Shown: piece after piece, positions 5,771-11,716 of the stretch | Numbering within the stretch: the stretch's first letter is position 1 | Layout: every line of letters begins with the position of its first letter | Assembly (NCBI GenBank): GCA_030627725.1 | Contig: DAOVSZ010000050.1 | Location: 1 to 11,716 of the forward strand | Length of the DNA stretch: 11,716 nucleotides | Origin: Desulfobulbaceae bacterium | GTDB taxonomy: Bacteria > Desulfobacterota > Desulfobulbia > Desulfobulbales > DAOVSZ01 | Reading direction: 5' to 3' | Translations under genes and position numbers: made by a program | Notes under the pieces: model-generated | What the model was told of the DNA's origin: nothing | Database searches by the model: none | What the model saw: only the letters and a program-made list of their open reading frames with translations

Positions 5771-6568
5771 ATGTTGACCGCAGCATCTTTTTTCAGCCTT
5801 ACAAATTTTGCCCACAAGGAACTCTTTGAAAAAAACAGCGAGGTCTGGTCCGGACTCCAGAACCTTAAGGAGTATATGAACAGCCTGACCTATCCGGATC
5901 TTTCCTCTGCCATCAAGCCGGGCAGTCCTCTTGCAGACACCCTGGTGTATTATGATGGAAAACTTCTTCCAGGCGACGATCTCTCTATTCAATTCGATGA
6001 TGCGACAAAGGGAAAACTGAAAGTGATTCACAAAGACAAAATCCTGGAAGGGGCAAGTGTGCTTATGGCAGGCGCTGTTCTTGCCGGCGACAGAATTCTT
6101 CTGGGAAAAGGGGTCCTTGTCGAATCAGGCGCCTTCATCAAATCACCGGCGATCATCGGCGACCGGACAGAGATCCGACAGGGGGCCTATCTGAGAGGCT
6201 ATTGCCTTGCCGGCGCCGGATGTGTGATTGGACATGTGACCGAGGTCAAGCATACAATCTTCTTAGATGATGCAAAGGCAGGTCACTTTGCCTATCTCGG
6301 CGACAGCATCCTTGGCAACGAGGTCAATCTCGGGGCAGGCACAAAGCTTGCCAACTTACGTTTTCTCGGCGGCGAGGTCCAGGTACGGACAGAACATGGA
6401 ACAATATCAACCGGCCTCAGAAAGCTTGGGGCGATTCTGGGAGACCAGACACAGACAGGCTGCAACTCAGTCACCAATCCAGGCGCCCTGCTCGGCCCGA
6501 AATCCATGGTCATGCCCAACACGACTGTAGGCTCAGGGTATCATGAGAAAGGATCGCTTATAAGGTAA
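5771..6568 (+). CDS. left-handed beta-helix (hexapeptide repeat) acyltransferase-like protein, GlmU C-terminal type
   Basis: The protein has 265 residues. The first 90 are a small alpha/beta lead-in; from about 91 to 255 there are hexapeptide turns ([LIV]-G-x4) such as LLGKGVLVESGAFI and AIIGDRTEIRQGAYL. The stretch AKAGHFAYLGDSILGNEVNLG (168-188) closely resembles E. coli GlmU around its catalytic His363 (AGHLTYLGDAEIGDNVNIG), so His172 is probably the equivalent base. The GlmU N-terminal uridylyltransferase domain is absent: the protein is half GlmU length and shows no nucleotide-sugar signature (LAAGxGTRM). It may acetylate a sugar phosphate or another amino-sugar; the substrate cannot be read from the sequence. 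The ATG has GGAAG about six bases upstream. It is transcribed divergently from lon and converges with the small membrane protein gene. Confidence 0.85.
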   Translation: MLTAASFFSLTNFAHKELFEKNSEVWSGLQNLKEYMNSLTYPDLSSAIKPGSPLADTLVYYDGKLLPGDDLSIQFDDATKGKLKVIHKDKILEGASVLMAGAVLAGDRILLGKGVLVESGAFIKSPAIIGDRTEIRQGAYLRGYCLAGAGCVIGHVTEVKHTIFLDDAKAGHFAYLGDSILGNEVNLGAGTKLANLRFLGGEVQVRTEHGTISTGLRKLGAILGDQTQTGCNSVTNPGALLGPKSMVMPNTTVGSGYHEKGSLIR

Positions 6569-6572
6569 ATAG

Positions 6573-6628
6573 GTGAGTAGGCTGAAGGCTATTGAGACTA
6601 GAATTCAGGGGTCAGGAGTCAGGATCCA
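6573..6628 (+). repeat. Heptamer array at the convergent junction after the beta-helix gene
   Basis: In a fixed seven-base register the + strand reads GTGAGTA, GGCTGAA, GGCTATT, GAGACTA, GAATTCA, GGGGTCA, GGAGTCA, GGATCCA. GGGGTCA is identical to units in the arrays at 1229-1284 and 8123-8143, and GGCTGAA to units at 1774-1808. The TGA stop of the minus-strand membrane protein gene (6621-6619) is the TCA of the GGAGTCA unit, so its last two or three codons come from repeat sequence. Confidence 0.7.
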
Positions 6629-6909
6629 GTACCAAGATAATGATAAAGACCGAAGAAAAATTCAAGGACAATGCCTGCGGTCAAAAAAATACGGGCCGCC
6701 CTGTCCCATGGAAGACGCTCACCCAACAGCTTCCGATACACCGCCACCGCAAGAAGAGTGAAACCGATATTGTACGGCGCTACAGACAGGATATGCTTAA
6801 GCGTCTCGATCAGGGTATCGACCGGCCTGCCGGGAAAATACCTGATGCTGCACAGAAGGTAAATGACAATGAGAACCACAAGGGTAATTTTTTCTTTGAC
6901 TGTTTTCAT
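6619..6909 (-). CDS. small three-helix membrane protein of unknown function
   Basis: ATG at 6909 gives 96 residues. Three hydrophobic helices are visible: about 8-24 (ITLVVLIVIYLLCSIRYF region), 43-58 (VAPYNIGFTLLAVAVY) and 73-91 (RIFLTAGIVLEFFFGLYHYL), joined by charged loops, as expected of an inner-membrane protein. No family is recognised. The same frame stays open upstream to 7632, but that part is antisense to the 366-residue gene and low in hydrophobic order, so the ATG next to the membrane-protein portion is preferred. There is no clear ribosome binding site, only CTGGA directly before the ATG. Both ends lie in or beside heptamer repeats, and the stop codon is inside one. The gene is supported by protein character rather than by a family match. 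Confidence 0.65.
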   Translation of the reverse strand: MKTVKEKITLVVLIVIYLLCSIRYFPGRPVDTLIETLKHILSVAPYNIGFTLLAVAVYRKLLGERLPWDRAARIFLTAGIVLEFFFGLYHYLGTGS

Positions 6910-6914
6910 TCCAG

Positions 6915-6951
6915 TTAACCCGTAACCCGTAACAACTTTACCAGTTGACCC
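6915..6951 (-). repeat. Heptamer array in the divergent spacer, TAACCCG type
   Basis: The + strand reads TTAACCC, GTAACCC, GTAACAA in a seven-base register at 6915-6935, then a stray TTGACCC at 6945-6951 two bases out of register. On the minus strand this is a G-rich leader (GGGTTAC) directly in front of the small membrane protein gene. With the opposite-facing array at 6573-6628 it encloses that gene, as the first two arrays enclose the four-helix-bundle gene. Confidence 0.55.
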
Positions 6952-6972
6952 ACCAAATAACACCAAAATTAT

Positions 6973-8073
6973 ATGAAAAACGCCATGCATACCATTACAG
7001 CACTGAACTTCCCGGAAGCAACGCCGGACAACAAGACCGTCGGCCGACTCCTTTGTTTTTTTGACAGGATCTTCTCCTATCTGCCGGTCGAGCCTGATGC
7101 TGACGCAACCGAGGTTTACGCGTACAAAGATCTGTGCACTGCGTACGCCCCTTTCCCCCTTGGACCGGAGCTGACCCGGTTTAACCAGCTGATCAATGAC
7201 ATCAAGGGCCACGAGGATGAATATTACAAGAATTATCTCTCCTCGCTCTCCCTCAATATGATAAAGGACAAGGACGACGTCTCTGTCTGGTCGGTCATTT
7301 CGAGTATCACCGGTGCGGCTCCGCCCACAGCATCCGGAGACGACAAGAACTCCCAGCTGGAAAAAGAGTGGCAGGCAAGGCTGCTCGTAAAACTTGCTGA
7401 AATCCAGGCGCAGGAGGAAAGGGAAGTTGCGGCAGGGCTGGCGGCAATTGAAACCCGGAAGGCGAAACTGCTGCATACCCTCAAAGGCGAGAGTTCTGAG
7501 GAAGAAACCACTGCCGGCGAGATCAGCATTCCTTGTTTCAGCCTTCCGGAAACCACACGGTTTACAGCAGCGACAAAACAGATTGTGAGGGCGTGGGCGC
7601 ACCTCTTTATCAACGACCGGACCCGTACTCACCAGATCGTTGTCACCTCACAGGAAACAGCATCATCCCTGCTTACGGAAACGTATGAAAAACTCTGCAA
7701 GACGCCTCCTGCCGAGTTCTTTCGCATAAAAATCCCGAACCTGGGAGACCCGGAGACCGATATCTATTACGACGAACGGTCACGCCTTTTTGAGGCCACC
7801 CGAAACTGCCGTGAAAAACTGTCGCAGCTTCTTCAGGACATGCACAACGATGCAATCGATGCTTCAGGGTTTGCAGAGGCCGCAGCGGAATGGGACAGGA
7901 CAACTTCAGAAGAGGGATGGAATACGACAGAAAAAAGCCAGGGCGCTCTCGTCTTTTACAGTTTCAAAGATATCGGACTGCGCAAACTATTCTTAACACT
8001 CTGTGGCGAAAAAGAAAAAGAGTCACCGGACGCCGATGCCCCGCAGCATGGTATCATGGCTGTCCTGGAATAA
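6973..8073 (+). CDS. hypothetical protein, 366 residues, soluble with a coiled-coil segment
   Basis: I do not recognise a family. The protein is acidic to neutral, without signal peptide or membrane helix. Residues 20-110 form an aromatic-rich helical region (FFDRIFSYLPVE, FPLGPELTRFNQLI). About 127-172 is a charged amphipathic helix likely to be a coiled coil (rich in E, K, Q, A), then a Glu-rich linker. Residues 185-350 form a second mixed domain with GDPETDIYYDERSRLFEA and QGALVFYSFKDIGLRKLFLTL-like patches. Amino-acid composition and codon use look like those of true genes, and the frame is clean, ending in TAA TAA. ATG 6973 and ATG 6985 are both possible starts; neither has a Shine-Dalgarno sequence. 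An in-frame TGA lies ten codons upstream of the first. It is flanked on both sides by heptamer repeats. Confidence 0.8.
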   Translation: MKNAMHTITALNFPEATPDNKTVGRLLCFFDRIFSYLPVEPDADATEVYAYKDLCTAYAPFPLGPELTRFNQLINDIKGHEDEYYKNYLSSLSLNMIKDKDDVSVWSVISSITGAAPPTASGDDKNSQLEKEWQARLLVKLAEIQAQEEREVAAGLAAIETRKAKLLHTLKGESSEEETTAGEISIPCFSLPETTRFTAATKQIVRAWAHLFINDRTRTHQIVVTSQETASSLLTETYEKLCKTPPAEFFRIKIPNLGDPETDIYYDERSRLFEATRNCREKLSQLLQDMHNDAIDASGFAEAAAEWDRTTSEEGWNTTEKSQGALVFYSFKDIGLRKLFLTLCGEKEKESPDADAPQHGIMAVLE

Positions 8074-8097
8074 TAAGGGCTATCAGCGACCAGCGGT

Positions 8098-8119
8098 CAA
8101 CAGAAACATTGATCTGTTG
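8098..8119. other. 7-bp stem-loop between convergent genes
   Basis: CAACAGA (8098-8104) and TCTGTTG (8113-8119) pair perfectly around an eight-base loop, 25 bases after the stop of the 366-residue gene and immediately before the heptamer array. No T-run follows in either direction, so a role as terminator is possible but not supported by the usual signs. Confidence 0.4.
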
Positions 8120-8122
8120 TTC

Positions 8123-8143
8123 TGACCCCTGACCCCTGACCCC
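8123..8143. repeat. Perfect tandem heptamer, three copies of TGACCCC
   Basis: Three identical TGACCCC units at 8123-8129, 8130-8136 and 8137-8143, followed by TG. This is the cleanest array in the window and lies between the ends of two convergent genes. Because seven is not a multiple of three, the three copies place TGA in all three forward frames. Confidence 0.85.
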
Positions 8144-8154
8144 TGCAGTTACAA

Positions 8155-8601
8155 TCAAGTCTTATAAGGATTTATCGTCATCACCGGACAGGGGGCGGTC
8201 CGGACAACCTTTTCCGCCACACTGCCGAACAGGACCTTCTCAAACCCCTTATAGCCATGCGTTCCCATGATAATCAGATCGATCCCTTCGTTCTCGACAT
8301 ACAATCCGATCTCTTCGGCAACATCGCCGGCAAGGACCTTTGACATATGCGGCACAGTGCCAAGATTCTCCTCAAGGAAGCTCTCCATCTTCTTCTCAGC
8401 GCTCTGCAGCATCTCCTCTTCAAACTGGGCAATGGGCATGTGGGGAACAAAGAAACCGGAGTAATCCTCAAAACTCTGCACCACAAAAACAACTGAAAGG
8501 GAGGCGTTGCATTTGCCGGCAAAATAGACTGAAGACTCAAGGATTTTCTGTGAATTTTCTGAAAAATCTACAGGAACCAGTATTTTCTTTATCTCTTTCA
8601 T
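8155..8601 (-). CDS. universal stress protein, UspA family, ATP-binding type
   Basis: A single Usp domain of 148 residues. It opens with KKILVPVDFSENS (5-17; the family Asp is D12) and ends with the nucleotide loop GTHG at 113-116, nine residues, then GS at 126-127. This is the G-2X-G-9X-G-S/T pattern of ATP-binding Usp proteins (MJ0577 type). Such proteins form cytoplasmic dimers and accumulate under starvation, oxidative or other stress; their exact biochemical outputs are mostly unknown. The ATG has GAGGTGA five bases upstream. It is divergent from the dinG-type helicase gene and converges with the 366-residue gene across the TGACCCC array. Confidence 0.95.
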   Translation of the reverse strand: MKEIKKILVPVDFSENSQKILESSVYFAGKCNASLSVVFVVQSFEDYSGFFVPHMPIAQFEEEMLQSAEKKMESFLEENLGTVPHMSKVLAGDVAEEIGLYVENEGIDLIIMGTHGYKGFEKVLFGSVAEKVVRTAPCPVMTINPYKT

Positions 8602-8691
8602 TGTCTCACCTCATGTCTTTCTCGAGAAAAACCGAATTACCGGACTCATTGATGATGGGCATATAATTACGCTATCAAATATTATTTTTCA

Positions 8692-8720
8692 TTGTCAAGC
8701 CGATATCACACTTTTATACT
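8692..8720 (+). promoter_or_regulatory. sigma-70 promoter for the DinG-type helicase operon
   Basis: TTGTCA at 8692-8697, a 17-base spacer, and TATACT at 8715-8720, close to the TTGACA/TATAAT consensus with ideal spacing. Transcription should start near 8727. This places the far-upstream in-frame TTG (8692) inside the -35 box, so it cannot be the translation start of this transcript. On the opposite strand the same bases read TTGACA (8698-8693), a perfect -35 box facing usp, although no good -10 follows at 17-18 bases. Confidence 0.6.
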
Positions 8721-8760
8721 AGATGATTCAAAAAATAATAAATTCAAATCTCTTTTAAAA

Positions 8761-10746
8761 ATGACCCTCTCTGCCTCGGAACATATAATCGACCAGCCCA
8801 TGAAGGACATCTTCGGCCATGAAGGAGCCCTGGCCCGCTTCATGCCCGAGTTTGAGCCCCGCCAGGGTCAGCTGCAGATGGCAGAGGCAGTCTCCCAGGC
8901 CCTTATTGACGGCAGCAGACTTGCCGTTGAGGCCGGGACCGGCATCGGCAAAACACTGGCATACCTGGCGCCGGCTATCCAGAGCGGCCAAAAAGTCGTT
9001 ATCTCCACCGGCACCCTGAACCTCCAGGACCAGATCCTTCACAAAGAGATCCCTTTCATTCAAAGATATATTGCCCCACGTCTCGTGGCCCTCTGCGTCA
9101 AAGGACGGCAGAACTACCTCTGTCTCTATCGCTGGAACCAGCTGATGACAGCCCCGCAGCTGCCGATCTTCGGTGACAGCGATGAAATAAACAGGATCAG
9201 TGCATGGCTTGACACAACAGACACCGGCGACAGGGCTGAACTCACGTGGCTGCCGGACAACTCTCCGCTCTGGCGCGAAATCAGTTCTTCAACAACGCAA
9301 TGCCTCGGGATGCACTGCCCGCAAAACCATTCCTGCTTTATCACCAGATTGCGCAAAAAGGCCGCCCGGGCCCAGCTTTTAATCGTCAACCACCCTCTCT
9401 TTTTTTCAGACCTGGCAATCAGACGGCACGGCCATGCAGAAGTGCTGCCCCGATACGAATCGGTCATCTTTGACGAAGCACACCACATTGAAAATATCGC
9501 AACCAGGTATTTCGGCATCAGCTTCAGCCATTATCAGGTCCTTGATCTTGTCAAGGATGTTGAAAAAACAGCAGCAGCCGATCTGTCCAAAAAAGACCGG
9601 AACAAGATTGTTCAGCCGGCACGGGCCCTTGCCAAGGAGATTGACCTTTTTGCCCAACTGTTTCCAAAAGAACGCGGCCGCTATCAGCTTGCAGAGGTCA
9701 TCAAGGAAATCTCTCCATGGGAAACAGAGCTCGACCGGCTTCTCGGCGCCTTGCAGGGCCTTTCAACCGAGTTGGAGTTAATTTCAAAGACCCGCGAGGC
9801 CTGGGGGCCCCTTTTAAGACGCAGCACTGATCTTGAAGACAGCCTCTTGCTGACGACCCGCGAACAAAACAGCTCTTTTGTGTACTGGGTTGAGCGGCGT
9901 GAGAAAACCATCTCTCTTACCGCCTCACCCATAGAGGTAGCAGGAGAACTGCAGCATTTTTACCAGGACGTACACAGTGCGATATTTGCTTCGGCAACCC
10001 TTACGACCGGAAGTGACTTCCGCTATTTTCTCGACCGTCTCGGTCTGGGCGCGGAAACCGCGACCCTGCCCATCCAGGCCCCCTTTGACTATGCCGGCAG
10101 GACCCTGCTTTATGTCCCGGACAACCGTTTTCCGCTGCCGAACCATCCCGACTATCCACGGGAATCGCATCAGCAGATATTTGACATCATAGGCGCTTCA
10201 AACGGCAGAGCGCTGTTGCTTTTTACCAGCTTAAACTCCATGCGCAACTGCCATGCCGCCTTAAAAGATAAACTCGACTACCCTCTTCTCATGCAGGGAG
10301 ACGCCCCCAAATCCGTGCTTCTGGAACGATTTCAAAAAGACACCCACTCGGTCCTCTTAGCCGTTGCGAGCTTCTGGGAGGGAGTTGATGTGCCGGGTGA
10401 ATCTTTGAGTGCTGTCATTATTGACAAACTTCCGTTTGAAGTTCCCACCGACCCGGTTATCATGGCACGGGTCAACAGGATCAGAGAAGAAGGCGGCAAC
10501 CCGTTCTTCGACTTTCAGGTCCCGCGGGCCATTCTGACCCTCCGGCAGGGTATCGGCAGGCTGATACGGACCGCTTCGGACCAGGGGCTGCTTGCGATCA
10601 TGGATGTCAGGCTGTTCACCAAATCATACGGCCGCCTCTTCATGAAGAGTCTTCCTCCAAGCCCTGTAGTACGCAGCATGCAAGATGTACGGAGCTTTCT
10701 TGACAATCTTAAAGACGATACCCAAACAACTTTCAATAAGGACTGA
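8761..10746 (+). CDS. DinG/YoaA-type ATP-dependent Fe-S DNA helicase (XPD-like, superfamily 2)
   Basis: From ATG 8761 the protein has 661 residues. Motifs in order: RQGQ 34-37, Walker A AGTGIGKT 58-65, iron-sulfur cysteines C121, C181, C186 and C192, DEAH 238-241, SAT 411-413, SFWEGVDVPG 537-546, QGIGRLIR 596-603. The C-x4-C-x5-C spacing of the last three cysteines equals that of E. coli DinG (C194, C199, C205), so a 4Fe-4S cluster is expected. Role by family: 5'-3' helicase that unwinds D-loops, R-loops, forked DNA and, for DinG, G-quadruplexes in replication and repair. Choice between DinG and YoaA is not possible by eye. ATG 8761 and ATG 8800 (MKDIFGHEG, the usual family N-terminus) are both possible; neither has a clear ribosome binding site. 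The gene ends 15 bp before the prenyl synthase gene. Confidence 0.93.
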   Translation: MTLSASEHIIDQPMKDIFGHEGALARFMPEFEPRQGQLQMAEAVSQALIDGSRLAVEAGTGIGKTLAYLAPAIQSGQKVVISTGTLNLQDQILHKEIPFIQRYIAPRLVALCVKGRQNYLCLYRWNQLMTAPQLPIFGDSDEINRISAWLDTTDTGDRAELTWLPDNSPLWREISSSTTQCLGMHCPQNHSCFITRLRKKAARAQLLIVNHPLFFSDLAIRRHGHAEVLPRYESVIFDEAHHIENIATRYFGISFSHYQVLDLVKDVEKTAAADLSKKDRNKIVQPARALAKEIDLFAQLFPKERGRYQLAEVIKEISPWETELDRLLGALQGLSTELELISKTREAWGPLLRRSTDLEDSLLLTTREQNSSFVYWVERREKTISLTASPIEVAGELQHFYQDVHSAIFASATLTTGSDFRYFLDRLGLGAETATLPIQAPFDYAGRTLLYVPDNRFPLPNHPDYPRESHQQIFDIIGASNGRALLLFTSLNSMRNCHAALKDKLDYPLLMQGDAPKSVLLERFQKDTHSVLLAVASFWEGVDVPGESLSAVIIDKLPFEVPTDPVIMARVNRIREEGGNPFFDFQVPRAILTLRQGIGRLIRTASDQGLLAIMDVRLFTKSYGRLFMKSLPPSPVVRSMQDVRSFLDNLKDDTQTTFNKD

Positions 10747-10761
10747 TCAGGACCCAAAAGA

Positions 10762-11716
10762 ATGGACAAAGACAAACTGCTCGACCTCCTCAAACCGGAT
10801 AGAGAAACAATCGATGCAACCATGCGGAGCGAACTGTCATCTATTGACAACTCTCTCCTCTCCGAGGTTATTCAGCATGGCATATTTAACGGCGGCAAAC
10901 GAATCCGGCCGATGCTGACCGTCCTTGCGGCCCGGCTCTGCAGCCCTGATGCCTTTTCCGCAGCGAATGACTCCGGACAAAAGGTCACTCAGCTCTTTCT
11001 GCTTGCAATCATCTTTGAATATCTTCATGGAGCAAGCCTTCTTCACGACGATGTCATTGACCGGGCCGACACCAGAAGAGGGAAACCATCGGCAAATGCA
11101 CTCTGGGGGACGACTCCGGTCATCCTGGCCGGCGACTATCTCCATACCCGGGCCATGGTCCTGGCAGGCACGGCCGGCAACACCCGCTGTCTGCAGACAA
11201 TCGGCCATGCAACCGCGGCGATGATCGAGGCGGAATTTCTGCAGATGCAGAACGCGGACCATCACAACCTTTCTGAAAAAGATTATTTTGACGTGTTGAA
11301 TGGCAAGACTGCCGCCCTGATCGCTGCCGCCTGTAAGGTGGGGGCAATTGCAGCAGAAGGGACCGAAGACCAGTGCCAGGCCCTCGAATCCTATGGCGCA
11401 AACTTAGGAGTTGCCTTTCAGGTTGTTGACGATCTTCTCGATTATCTCGGCGACCCGCAAAAAACAGGCAAGGCGGTCGGCAACGACTTTGTGGAAAGGA
11501 AAATGACCCTGCCTCTTATCCAGGCAATCTCAAACGCCGGTGACGACGACAAGAGGTATCTCTTGGACCTTCTTGCATCTACCCCTAAGAACCGTGCAGA
11601 GCACATCGATTCCGTCCGGGACATGATCGAGCACTATGGCGGATTTACGTATGCCAGACAGACGGCGGAAGACCTGATCTCTGCAGCCATTCTGGACCTT
11701 TCGGCCTTTGAGGAAT
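10762..11716 (+). CDS. long-chain polyprenyl diphosphate synthase (octaprenyl-type), 3' end outside the window
   Basis: From ATG 10762 the frame is open to the window edge: 318 residues are visible, nearly the full family length of about 320-325. Seen: GGKRIRP 44-50, first Asp-rich motif LLHDDVID with D96, D97 and D100, GDYLHTRA 124-131, GKTA 181-184, second Asp-rich motif FQVVDDLLDYLGD with D223, D224 and D227. Residues 4 and 5 before the first motif are Ser92 and Ala91, small ones, as in enzymes making long chains; short-chain synthases have an aromatic there. The likely job is adding isopentenyl diphosphate units to make the side chain of menaquinone or ubiquinone at the cytoplasmic side of the membrane. 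The start lies 15 bp after the helicase stop, with only a weak CAGGA, so co-transcription is likely. Compare ispB/hepT; the exact chain length cannot be stated. Confidence 0.93.
   Translation, partial: MDKDKLLDLLKPDRETIDATMRSELSSIDNSLLSEVIQHGIFNGGKRIRPMLTVLAARLCSPDAFSAANDSGQKVTQLFLLAIIFEYLHGASLLHDDVIDRADTRRGKPSANALWGTTPVILAGDYLHTRAMVLAGTAGNTRCLQTIGHATAAMIEAEFLQMQNADHHNLSEKDYFDVLNGKTAALIAAACKVGAIAAEGTEDQCQALESYGANLGVAFQVVDDLLDYLGDPQKTGKAVGNDFVERKMTLPLIQAISNAGDDDKRYLLDLLASTPKNRAEHIDSVRDMIEHYGGFTYARQTAEDLISAAILDLSAFEE

Noticed and set aside
6910..7632. Upstream extension of the small membrane protein frame to a 337-residue minus-strand protein
   Set aside because: The extra 241 residues are antisense to the well-composed 366-residue gene, rich in Arg, Gly and Cys, and show no fold signs; only the last 96 residues look like a real membrane protein.
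8098..8119. Rho-independent terminator
   Set aside because: The stem is only 7 bp, AT-leaning, and has no T-run on either strand.

Overview
The window looks like a chromosomal segment from a Gram-negative bacterium, most likely of the Desulfobacterota (former Deltaproteobacteria, perhaps near Desulfobulbales). This is an inference from the style of the Lon, GspG, Usp and DinG proteins and from the mix of cell-envelope genes; no marker gene settles it. Nine genes belong to recognisable families and two are of unknown function. No tRNA, rRNA, CRISPR array, phage gene or intact transposase was seen.

Layout. The 3' part of rmlD (dTDP-rhamnose synthesis) enters from the left on the + strand. It faces a minus-strand run that reads, in transcription order, lon, mltG, gspG and a 123-residue four-helix-bundle (S23/IVS-type) gene. 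A 524-bp divergent spacer upstream of lon holds several palindromes and a 151-bp unit with IS-like ends. Next come a + strand GlmU-like left-handed beta-helix acyltransferase, a small minus-strand three-helix membrane protein, and a + strand 366-residue protein that I do not recognise. A minus-strand universal stress protein follows. The window ends with a + strand pair: a DinG-type Fe-S helicase and a long-chain polyprenyl diphosphate synthase that runs off the right edge about 15 bases after the helicase stop.

The main unexplained structure is a set of degenerate tandem heptamers, with best units GGGGTCA, GGGATCA, GGCTGAA and GGGTTAC (TGACCCC etc. on the other strand). They lie at 822-863, 1229-1284, 1774-1808, 6573-6628, 6915-6951 and 8123-8143, with a weak one at 5433-5453. 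They fill all three convergent gene junctions, supply stop codons to two minus-strand genes, and form an inverted pair around the four-helix-bundle gene. On that gene's coding strand, runs of G with quadruplex potential continue through the ribosome binding site to the GTG start. This gene and its flanking arrays, 822-1284, look like a compact cassette and are the best candidate for an under-described system here.

Working together: lon and mltG (34 bp apart) are probably co-transcribed, and gspG may follow on the same transcript. dinG and the prenyl synthase form a second probable operon, driven by a good sigma-70 promoter whose -35 box overlaps a possible -35 for the divergent universal stress gene.
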